Below, piece by piece: positions 1-6,012 of a stretch of 8,906 nt of DNA. Within the stretch, counting starts at the first letter, position 1, and each line of letters begins with the position of its first letter. Source of the stretch: Acidobacteriaceae bacterium (GTDB taxonomy: Bacteria > Acidobacteriota > Terriglobia > Terriglobales > Acidobacteriaceae); NCBI GenBank assembly GCA_003168235.1, contig PMSZ01000035.1, positions 1-8,906 on the forward strand. The letters are read 5' to 3'. The notes under the pieces are model-generated. The model saw only the letters and a program-made list of their open reading frames with translations. It had not been told where the DNA came from and searched no databases. The position numbers were made by a program, and so were the translations under genes.

Positions 1-504
1 AGAGTTTGGGGATGTTCCGGCCCAAGTATGCGACGCTGAGCGGCAATCACGTTGGAATACAGCCTTTCAGCTTCTGGGAAGCGGCCCTCCTCCTCAAAAT
101 TCTCAGCCGCGTGTGACATCGAAAGCAGGGTCGCGGGATGGTCCGGCCCGAGAGTTCGCTTCTGTGCCGCGACCAGTTCGCCATAAATCTGATCTGCTTC
201 CGCATACCGCCCCTGCGGGGTCAGAATTTCTGCCAGCTCGTTCAAAGTGCTCAGGGTTTGAGGGTCGTCCGGGCCAAGTACTTTGCGCTCCGCGTTCAGT
301 GTTTGGCGGAACATGCTTTCAGCGTCGGTGTGACGTGCTTCATTGGCATAAACATAGCCGAGGCGATCCATAGACGCCAGAGTGTCAGGATCATTGGGAC
401 CGAGAACCTGGCGCTGGGCCTCTAGCGTGTTTTGCAACAACTTTTCCGCCTCTGGCAAATGCCCTTGGGCGCGGAGGAGCTGGGCCAGGTAACTTTCGCT
501 TGCC
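1..504 (-). repeat. In-gene TPR repeat array, 126-bp period
   Basis: The codons for the LGPxxPxTL motif recur at exact 126-base steps: the forward-strand anchors (AG followed by the complement of the Thr-Leu codons) fall at 1, 127, 253, 379 and 505. Each unit is 42 residues, the length of the Tpr_12/kinesin-light-chain type repeat. The encoded versions visible are FGERSRETL (degenerate, first), LGPNDPDTL, LGPDDPQTL, LGPDHPATL and LGPEHPQTL. There are no insertions between units, and the array continues past the left edge. Confidence 0.85.
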
Positions 505-1973
505 AGTGTTTCCCGGCTTCGTTCTCCGAACATTGAGCTTTGAATTGGCCGCGCGTGTTCTACCAAATCTTGCGCGCGGCCATACAAGCCCAGTCCGGCA
601 TACGTCTGCGCCATGGTTTCCATCAATTGGGCCTGCAGCTCCGGGTCCTTGCGCAAGCCAGTGTCGATATCTTTCGAGGACTTATCCAGAATCTCGCGCG
701 CTGTGACTGCGTTGCCGCGCGCCTCGCTGGGGTTCGATACTTTGAACATGCCGGTCATAAACTTCGTAACGCGGTCGGCGCGGTCGCGCTCCCGCGTAAT
801 CCTCCGCAACTCGATCGCCTGCATCACTCCGAACGCGATCAGCAGCATTGCCACAGCGGTGGCCGCCGCCACTCCGAATTTGTGGCGTTGAACGTATTTC
901 TTGGTCCGGTAAACGAGGCTTGCAGGCCGCGCAGTGACAGGTTCGTTGCGCAGATAGCGTCCGAGATCGTCCGCCAGTTCCGCAGGCGTGCCATACCTGC
1001 GGGCGCGGTCTCTCTCGAGAGCTTTCAAGGTGATCCAGTCCAGATCGCCGCGCAGCATGTTTGCCAGTTGCCGAGGGTCCGTGCTCCTTTTTTCCGCAAT
1101 GGCCGCCGCGGCCGGGTCTGTGATGAGTCTTGTGCTCGGACTCGTCGGCTCCTCTTCGTGCACCTGCCGCAGAACTTCATGAAAAGGTTTGCTCTCCCAC
1201 TGCTGTGCATCCAGGGCCAACACTCCCGTGAGCAGTTCGTAGAGCACCACGCCGAGCGAATAGACGTCGCTTCGGGTATCTACATCGGCCGCAATGGGAT
1301 CCATCTGCTCCGGACTCATGTATCCGGGCGTGCCCACCAACCCCCCGGCACGCGTCACCAACGTCCCGCGCTGCGATTGCTCGGAGATCGCTTTGGCCAG
1401 TCCGAAGTCGATAATGCGCGGCACAGGCTTGCCATCCACTTCAACCACCAGAATGTTCGTGGGTTTCAGGTCGCGATGAATAATTGCTTTCTGATGCGCG
1501 TGCTGCACGCCTTCACATACTTTTGTGAAAATAAGCAGGCGCTCGCTAGGAGAGAGACGCTTCTCGTCGCAGTATTCGGTGATGGGCAGGCCCTGCACAT
1601 ACTCCATGGCAAAGTACGGTTGGCCTTCGGCCGTGGAACCGGCGTCGAAAACCTTGGCGATGGCGGGGTGATCCATCATGGCAAGCGCCTGCCGCTCCAG
1701 ATCGAAGCGTATCAATGCGGACTTGTCATAGCGGGCTGCTTTGATGATCTTCAGCGCAACCTGCCGTTTGACGGGAGCAGACTGTTCCGCCAGCCACACC
1801 TCTCCCATGCCACCCTCTCCCAATTTCCTGATCAGGCGATAGGGCCCAATCGACCCCAGGTCGGGCGCAGGAGGTTTCATCGGAGTAGCGCCTGCGTTGA
1901 AGGCGGCCTTAGGGTCCGAACTGTCGCTCGCGCCCGCGTTATTCGGAGTTGACTTGGATGTCAGATCGCTCAC
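1..1973 (-). CDS. Membrane-anchored Ser/Thr protein kinase with C-terminal TPR repeats (partial, 3' end missing)
   Basis: Reading the minus strand from a GTG at 1973 gives at least 657 codons with no stop, continuing past the left edge. The N-terminal Hanks-type kinase domain (about residues 45-330) is intact: glycine loop LGEGGMGEVW (51-60), VALK lysine K75, likely helix-C glutamate E93, catalytic HRDLKPTN (166-173, Asp168), DFG (Asp189) and GTPGYMSPEQ (214-223). It should phosphorylate proteins on Ser/Thr in the cytoplasm. A hydrophobic stretch (about 366-387, flanked by Arg/Lys) looks like one membrane span. After it come tetratricopeptide repeats with the 42-residue LGPxxPxTL signature, probably a protein-binding module outside the membrane. 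The GTG has only a weak GAGAGA upstream; an in-frame ATG at 1880 (residue 32), just before the kinase domain, is an alternative start. It lies 326 bases downstream of the propeller gene on the same strand and may have its own promoter. The substrate cannot be told from sequence. Confidence 0.94.
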   Translation of the reverse strand, partial: MSDLTSKSTPNNAGASDSSDPKAAFNAGATPMKPPAPDLGSIGPYRLIRKLGEGGMGEVWLAEQSAPVKRQVALKIIKAARYDKSALIRFDLERQALAMMDHPAIAKVFDAGSTAEGQPYFAMEYVQGLPITEYCDEKRLSPSERLLIFTKVCEGVQHAHQKAIIHRDLKPTNILVVEVDGKPVPRIIDFGLAKAISEQSQRGTLVTRAGGLVGTPGYMSPEQMDPIAADVDTRSDVYSLGVVLYELLTGVLALDAQQWESKPFHEVLRQVHEEEPTSPSTRLITDPAAAAIAEKRSTDPRQLANMLRGDLDWITLKALERDRARRYGTPAELADDLGRYLRNEPVTARPASLVYRTKKYVQRHKFGVAAATAVAMLLIAFGVMQAIELRRITRERDRADRVTKFMTGMFKVSNPSEARGNAVTAREILDKSSKDIDTGLRKDPELQAQLMETMAQTYAGLGLYGRAQDLVEHARPIQSSMFGERSRETLASESYLAQLLRAQGHLPEAEKLLQNTLEAQRQVLGPNDPDTLASMDRLGYVYANEARHTDAESMFRQTLNAERKVLGPDDPQTLSTLNELAEILTPQGRYAEADQIYGELVAAQKRTLGPDHPATLLSMSHAAENFEEEGRFPEAERLYSNVIAAQRRILGPEHPQT

Positions 1974-2299
1974 GCTTCTCTCTCTGAAAGGGGATGCAAA
2001 TCGACGGTAAGTTTAGCACCCCAAGGAAGGCGCACGACTCACTTGGCACAACTCGTAACGTTAACCGCGTCCGCATTTTAATTCGAGTTACCGCGCGATC
2101 ACTCCCGGATGGTCGGCAGTCCGGAAGCTATCCAGAAACGGACTTCGCGGAGATGACAGCGCTCAGAAATTTGACAGCACCGCACTTCCCCGAAGCCGAC
2201 TTCTGGCCCGCCGGGCATAACTTCCGGGTGGCCCGTCACCCGGAAGAGGAACCGGTTCCGCTGCTCCGGAGCCCACGTCAGCATAGCTGGCCGTGGCAC
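1974..2299. other. Intergenic spacer between the propeller and kinase genes
   Basis: This 326-base stretch has no convincing gene. The half next to the propeller gene is GC-rich and contains the perfect hairpin at 2221-2246. The half next to the kinase (about 2040-2090) is more AT-rich and could hold the kinase promoter: on the minus strand TAAAAT (2075-2080) and TAAACT (2010-2015) resemble -10 boxes, but neither has a good -35 box at proper spacing, so I do not call a promoter. A 66-codon minus-strand reading frame starting with GTG at 2299 covers part of it but does not look like a protein. Confidence 0.6.
2221..2246 (-). repeat. Perfect 10-bp hairpin downstream of the propeller gene
   Basis: CTTCCGGGTG (2221-2230) and its exact complement CACCCGGAAG (2237-2246) flank a 6-base loop. 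It sits 54 bases past the propeller stop codon and could stabilise or end the operon transcript. On the minus strand no T-run follows it, so it is not a standard intrinsic terminator. Confidence 0.5.
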
Positions 2300-3334
2300 T
2301 TACTTCTTCAGCCCCGCCGTGAAGTCCGTAACCACGGTGACAGACTGGCTGATCTGCTGCGCAACCCGGTCGAGAAGAAATTTCTTGCCATCGGGCGAGA
2401 CGTCGTAGAAGACCTGCGGAGAGGACCAATTGGTGATCAGCTTCTGAGCCACACCGAATTGCAGTGCGCCGCCCGCATTCGTTAACGGGACCTCGAAAAG
2501 ACTGTAAGTCAGGTCCATGTAGTAGAGTTCTTTGCCGTCCTTGCTCCACTGCGGATGTTGTCCGCCATTAGCCGAGACCTGCCACTTACCCTGCCCGCCG
2601 CCAAAGGGCGTCACATAAACCTCGAACCTGCCCGATTCGGCCGATTGGTAGGCGAGCCAATGGCCGTCTGGAGAAAGTTTTCCACCCGCACCCCGCTCCA
2701 CTACCACTGACGGCTTGCGCTCTCCCTCCAGCGGCAAGGCGAATATCTGCCGTAAGGGGCCACCCCGGACGGGCACCGAATACAGCAGATACTTGCCGTC
2801 GCGCGACCAATCGTGGAGCCCGGGCTGCTGTTCAACTGTTAACAAAGTCTCTTCCACGCCGCTGCCGTCAGAGGGCTTGCGGCAGATTGCAAAGTGACCG
2901 TTTTGAGCAGAGGAGTACGCGATCCATTTGCCGTCGGGCGACCACGCCGGGCTGGTCTGACGCTCGTTGCTGATGGTGAGTTGCGTCGGCCATCCACCTT
3001 CGGCAGGTACGAGCCAAAGATTATTGCGTCCGCTTAGATTGCTGATGAAGGCGAACGTCTCGCCGTCGGGTGACCAAGTCGAACCGCCGACGGAGCGCGT
3101 CATGTAGAGCTTCTCGATCGTAAGATTTTTCTCGACGCGCGCGTCGGGCTTGGACGCGATCTGCTTGGGATCGGTAATGACCTGGGGCGAAGGCAGACTC
3201 TGGGCGACGGTCAGAACGCTCATAAATACGACCATAACAAACGGGGTCATGATGGGCATGATGCCTTGAAGAACCTCCTGCTCGAAACTCGAAAACTCGA
3301 CTTCATGGAAAGTAATGGAGTCTTGCGGGGACAT
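2300..3334 (-). CDS. PD40/TolB-like beta-propeller protein, probably exported
   Basis: The 344-residue product carries six PD40-type motifs: WSPDGETFAF (87-96), WSPDGKWIAY (131-140), WSRDGKYLLY (176-185), LSPDGHWLAY (220-229), WSKDGKELYY (263-272) and VSPDGKKFLL (312-321). These predict a six-bladed propeller, usually a protein-binding platform. Residues 71-140 recall the N-terminal propeller of S9 prolyl oligopeptidases, but there is no hydrolase domain; the last 120 residues recall propellers fused to acidobacterial kinases. No catalytic residues are recognisable. A hydrophobic run at about 29-45 followed by AQS could be a signal peptide or anchor. I chose the ATG at 3334 because GAGAGGA lies 4 bases upstream and overlaps the stop of the glucoamylase gene. 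With that start the hydrophobic run is preceded by an acidic, Lys/Arg-free segment, unusual for a signal. An in-frame ATG at 3259 (residue 26), with AGGAGG 14 bases upstream, would give a more ordinary N-terminus. The function is unknown. Confidence 0.85.
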   Translation of the reverse strand: MSPQDSITFHEVEFSSFEQEVLQGIMPIMTPFVMVVFMSVLTVAQSLPSPQVITDPKQIASKPDARVEKNLTIEKLYMTRSVGGSTWSPDGETFAFISNLSGRNNLWLVPAEGGWPTQLTISNERQTSPAWSPDGKWIAYSSAQNGHFAICRKPSDGSGVEETLLTVEQQPGLHDWSRDGKYLLYSVPVRGGPLRQIFALPLEGERKPSVVVERGAGGKLSPDGHWLAYQSAESGRFEVYVTPFGGGQGKWQVSANGGQHPQWSKDGKELYYMDLTYSLFEVPLTNAGGALQFGVAQKLITNWSSPQVFYDVSPDGKKFLLDRVAQQISQSVTVVTDFTAGLKK

Positions 3335-3338
3335 GCGT

Positions 3339-3345
3339 TCCTCTC
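3339..3345 (-). promoter_or_regulatory. Ribosome binding site overlapping the upstream stop codon
   Basis: On the minus strand the sequence reads TGAGAGGAACGCATG: the TGA (3344-3346) ends the glucoamylase gene, GAGAGGA is the Shine-Dalgarno element, and ATG (3332-3334) starts the propeller gene. This arrangement favours translational coupling and is the main reason for choosing the 3334 start. Confidence 0.7.
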
Positions 3346-5740
3346 ACTCGACGGTTACCTGGTAGTCCCGCCCTTCCCAGCGTCCGTCGTTTTTCCAGTG
3401 GAACGTGAATGTGATCTGGCGGCCGGGGGTGAGGATTTCCGTGGGCAGATCGACGCGCTGCAGGTTCCATCCACTTTCTTCGGACTGGCTGTCTTCTTTG
3501 GTCTGCCAGTTGTCGAAACTCCACTGCACGGTTGCTGGCTCGAGCAGCAGAATGCGGAGTTTTTTTCCGCGGGGCATGGTGCGGCTCTTATTGTTAAAGC
3601 GCCAGTTGAAGTATTGCGCCGAAGTGTTTTTCGTCAGGTAGCGCTCAACCGTTTGAGGAGGCTGATCGAAGATTTTGCCATCGAACAAAGACCGCCGCAG
3701 CTTGATGTATTCCGAGTGGGCCCACACGAGCGGACAGGCTGACCCCGACGCTTTTCCGGCGAACAACTCACGCTCGGGAATGTCTCTTGCGTCCCACACT
3801 TGTTCGGGGATCAGGCGGGTGTCTCCGGTTGAACCTTCCATCACTCCGAGCAATGCTTCCGCGGACGAGGGGCGTCCGGCGGCGAGTTCGTAGTGGGCGC
3901 GTTCACCTGCCAATAGGGGCCAGGGGCGGCCAATTCCGGTGCCGTCGAACGGAGAACCATCTTCGTGCTCGCCGTAGCCGTCACGGTTGTAGCGATACCA
4001 GTTGGGACCTTGCGGAAGGTTCACGCGCAGCAGTTCGTCGATGATTTTGATGGTGTTGAGAATTCGGGGATCGTCAGCCGCGCGCAACCCGAAGCGCACC
4101 AGGGCCAACGCATCAGGACTGACAATCTCCGCCGCGGCCGCATTTGGACCGAACGCCCGGTTCTTGATGGGAACGAATCCCTGAGTTGGCGAAGCGTCGC
4201 CGTTGCCGTCGTCAGGAGTAATGCGCACGTAATAGCCTTCGACTCCGACTTGCCGGGCAAGGTCGCTATTTACCGCGTAGGTCCAGCGTTCGATATTGCC
4301 GTTCCATGTGTCGGCCATCTGGCGCAGAAATTCGGCGGGACCGGACTGGCCCATTTCATCGGCAAGATCGGCGGCCACCAGAAGGGCGGAGATTTCGGCG
4401 GCGAGGGTGAAGGGCGAATAGCCGCCGTCTTCCTCCCAGCGGTCCTGCTGAGTGACGGGACCGTTGGCCACGATGTAGGCGGCGGCTTTGCTTACCATCG
4501 GCCACCAGCGCTTGCTCTCCCCGAATGTGTTGGGAGATTCGCGGTGCAGCAGGTCGACCAGCAGAATGGGAAAGGCGGTCTCATCCATCTGCGAGCCGGT
4601 CCAGTAGGGACGTCCATCGAGCCACATGTTCTGGGCCCAGTGACCGTCGGCTTCCTGCGTCGCTTCGAGATAATGCAATACGCGGAGAGCGTCGGCGGCC
4701 GCACCGGCCGCCAGCAATCCGCCGGCACTCTCGACCAGGTCGCGCGGCCAGATGAGGTGATAACCGCCGAGGTCTTCGTCGCCTTTGCTGAATCCCCAGG
4801 GGATGGAGAGGCTGGCGATGATTCCGCCGAGGAAGTCTTTGGATTCATGCGCGCGAAGCACCGCCATGCTGGTGCGATATAAATCTTTTTTTCTTCGCTT
4901 CGCGTCGAGCTTCTTCAAAGTATTCTGCCAGTGCTGCCAGTGCTGGACATAGTCCGAACGCGTCTTTTCGTAGTTCGCAAGCAGCGAAGAAAGCGCTTGC
5001 TGACCGGCTTCGGCCCAGATTCCGCCAAAGCCCAGCGCGACAAGAAACTCACCGTTGCAGGCGGCAAGGTCAATTTCGGCTGTCAATGCGATATTGCCGT
5101 TTTCAGCGCGATCATACTGCCAGGTCATTTGGAAATGTTGCGACAGATCCTGCCATCCGTCCGATACTCCTGCAAATCCGATCGAACGCTTGGGCATCGG
5201 CGCGGAGCAGGCCATGGCTAAGCCGCAGGATTCGCGCTGCGCGAAAAGCATGGGCCTCCCCTTGTAATCGCCCACCCAGCCGGTGTTGCCGTATCCCATA
5301 TTGGCCAGATGCGAAGCCAACAGGGTGTATAGGTGGTAGTCGCCCAAAGTGCCTTGCAGCGGTACGAATTTTATTTTCTGCAACACCACGTTGCGCCAAG
5401 GGTCGGTCAGCACTTCCTTTTCGATCCGGTATCTGCCTTCAATGTCCGTATTGGTGAGTTCGTAGACGGGCACTCCGGGCTCGATGGGAACGTTTTGGAA
5501 GGTACAATGGCGCTTCTCTTCGGAGAAAAACCCGCGGCCATCGGTGATGATCAGACCGAAGTCGCGAGTGCAGGCTTGATCGACGCGGGGAAAATAGATC
5601 TCATTGAGAATGCCGTGGCTGAGCGTGAACCAAACCCGGCTATGGAGGTTGAGCGCAGTGCCAATTCCGGTCTTGGCGCTCGAAGTCCAGCGCGGTTCGA
5701 TTCCGGGCCAGCCGGGAGCATAACGAATTTCTTCCGTCAT
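3344..5740 (-). CDS. GH15 family glucoamylase / glucodextranase-like glycoside hydrolase
   Basis: This 798-residue protein belongs to glycoside hydrolase family 15, inverting exo-enzymes that release beta-glucose from non-reducing ends of alpha-glucans. A bacterial-type N-terminal beta-sandwich (about 10-255), a linker helix (255-290) and an (alpha/alpha)6 barrel (about 290-685) can be followed. Family motifs include HLIWPRDLVES (328-338), GSQMDETAFP (382-391) with likely general acid Glu387, GRPWPLLAGERAHYEL (604-619), and LIPEQVWDA (643-651) with likely general base Glu646. About 100 extra residues at the C-terminus (695-798), rich in Trp and beta-like, form an unassigned domain. There is no signal peptide, so it should act in the cytoplasm on stored or imported maltodextrin, dextran-like glucan or trehalose; sequence alone does not fix the linkage. 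The ATG at 5740 fits the conserved N-terminus, though no strong Shine-Dalgarno precedes it. It is first in an operon with the propeller gene, 9 bases apart, and divergent from pstS. Confidence 0.95.
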   Translation of the reverse strand: MTEEIRYAPGWPGIEPRWTSSAKTGIGTALNLHSRVWFTLSHGILNEIYFPRVDQACTRDFGLIITDGRGFFSEEKRHCTFQNVPIEPGVPVYELTNTDIEGRYRIEKEVLTDPWRNVVLQKIKFVPLQGTLGDYHLYTLLASHLANMGYGNTGWVGDYKGRPMLFAQRESCGLAMACSAPMPKRSIGFAGVSDGWQDLSQHFQMTWQYDRAENGNIALTAEIDLAACNGEFLVALGFGGIWAEAGQQALSSLLANYEKTRSDYVQHWQHWQNTLKKLDAKRRKKDLYRTSMAVLRAHESKDFLGGIIASLSIPWGFSKGDEDLGGYHLIWPRDLVESAGGLLAAGAAADALRVLHYLEATQEADGHWAQNMWLDGRPYWTGSQMDETAFPILLVDLLHRESPNTFGESKRWWPMVSKAAAYIVANGPVTQQDRWEEDGGYSPFTLAAEISALLVAADLADEMGQSGPAEFLRQMADTWNGNIERWTYAVNSDLARQVGVEGYYVRITPDDGNGDASPTQGFVPIKNRAFGPNAAAAEIVSPDALALVRFGLRAADDPRILNTIKIIDELLRVNLPQGPNWYRYNRDGYGEHEDGSPFDGTGIGRPWPLLAGERAHYELAAGRPSSAEALLGVMEGSTGDTRLIPEQVWDARDIPERELFAGKASGSACPLVWAHSEYIKLRRSLFDGKIFDQPPQTVERYLTKNTSAQYFNWRFNNKSRTMPRGKKLRILLLEPATVQWSFDNWQTKEDSQSEESGWNLQRVDLPTEILTPGRQITFTFHWKNDGRWEGRDYQVTVE

Positions 5741-5890
5741 AGAATCACTGTGTCTAGGACCACGGCTCGCAAAACTCCCCCGTTAAGCAGTTTGCCAGAA
5801 GATATGGATTCGCGCTGGAAGTTTCACGAAAGAGCGGAGACTTTGCATCTTCGGCTCTACAAGTGCTAGGCAGCTTGGAGAAACAATGTT

Positions 5891-5920
5891 GGTCGTAGTT
5901 GGTCATCGTGGGTCATTGGA
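5891..5920 (+). repeat. Three 10-bp tandem repeats with GGTC core
   Basis: GGTCGTAGTT, GGTCATCGTG and GGTCATTGGA follow each other with exact 10-base spacing, one helical turn, in the divergent region about 90 to 120 bases before pstS and 150 bases before the glucoamylase gene. The GTCAT cores resemble PhoB half-sites, but the 10-base period differs from the usual 11. It could be a regulator-binding array or a remnant of an intergenic simple repeat. Confidence 0.5.
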
Positions 5921-5937
5921 AGTGGAAATTCATTCTG

Positions 5938-5955
5938 CTGTAACGTTCCCGTAAT
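5938..5955 (+). promoter_or_regulatory. Pho-box-like direct repeat upstream of pstS
   Basis: CTGTAAC-gttc-CCGTAAT is a pair of 7-base half-sites with an 11-base period, the geometry of the PhoB box. Against the enteric half-site CTGTCAT each copy matches 5 of 7 positions. It ends 57 bases before the pstS start, a sensible place for activation under phosphate limitation. The regulator of this organism has not been seen, so PhoB control is inferred. Confidence 0.45.
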
Positions 5956-5958
5956 ATT

Positions 5959-5986
5959 TTGTCCATACAACAAGCTGGATTATTAA
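5959..5986 (+). promoter_or_regulatory. pstS: Possible pstS core promoter
   Basis: TTGTCC (5959-5964) and TATTAA (5981-5986) resemble -35 and -10 boxes with a 16-base spacer, directly after the Pho-box-like repeat. Both boxes are imperfect and the leader would be very short, so another -10 within the AT-rich 5950-5990 stretch is possible. Confidence 0.3.
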
Positions 5987-5994
5987 ATTCACAG

Positions 5995-6009
5995 TTGAGG
6001 AGTCCTCAA
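5995..6009 (+). promoter_or_regulatory. pstS: pstS ribosome binding site inside a perfect palindrome
   Basis: TTGAGGAGTCCTCAA is a perfect 7-bp inverted repeat around one central base. It contains the Shine-Dalgarno GAGGAG (5997-6002) and directly abuts the GTG/ATG start pair at 6010 and 6013. In RNA it can fold with a shorter stem (TTGAG/CTCAA, 5-base loop) that would hide part of the ribosome binding site; in DNA it could be an operator. Confidence 0.5.
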
Positions 6010-6012
6010 GTG

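Noticed and set aside
1..504. CRISPR-like or non-coding tandem array at the left edge
   Set aside because: The 126-base periodicity is explained fully by 42-residue TPR units in the kinase reading frame.
540..1952. Long plus-strand open frame of 470 codons opposite the kinase
   Set aside because: It is the antisense shadow of a minus-strand gene with all kinase motifs intact; its Arg/His/Cys-rich product resembles no protein family.
2099..2299. 66-codon minus-strand frame beginning with GTG directly after the propeller stop
   Set aside because: No convincing ribosome binding site, no recognisable motif, and it crosses the perfect hairpin at 2221-2246; more likely spacer.
3965..4882. Plus-strand open frame of 305 codons opposite the GH15 gene
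   Set aside because: It overlaps the catalytic core of an unmistakable GH15 gene in antisense and shows no domain of its own.
4928..4945. Tandem 9-base repeat CCAGTGCTG within the GH15 gene
   Set aside because: It encodes the HWQHWQ step in the linker helix; a small in-frame duplication with no sign of wider importance.
5959..6009. TTG at 5959 as an upstream start for pstS
   Set aside because: It has no ribosome binding site, would put 18 residues before the MRR signal peptide, and would make the well-placed GAGGAG pointless.
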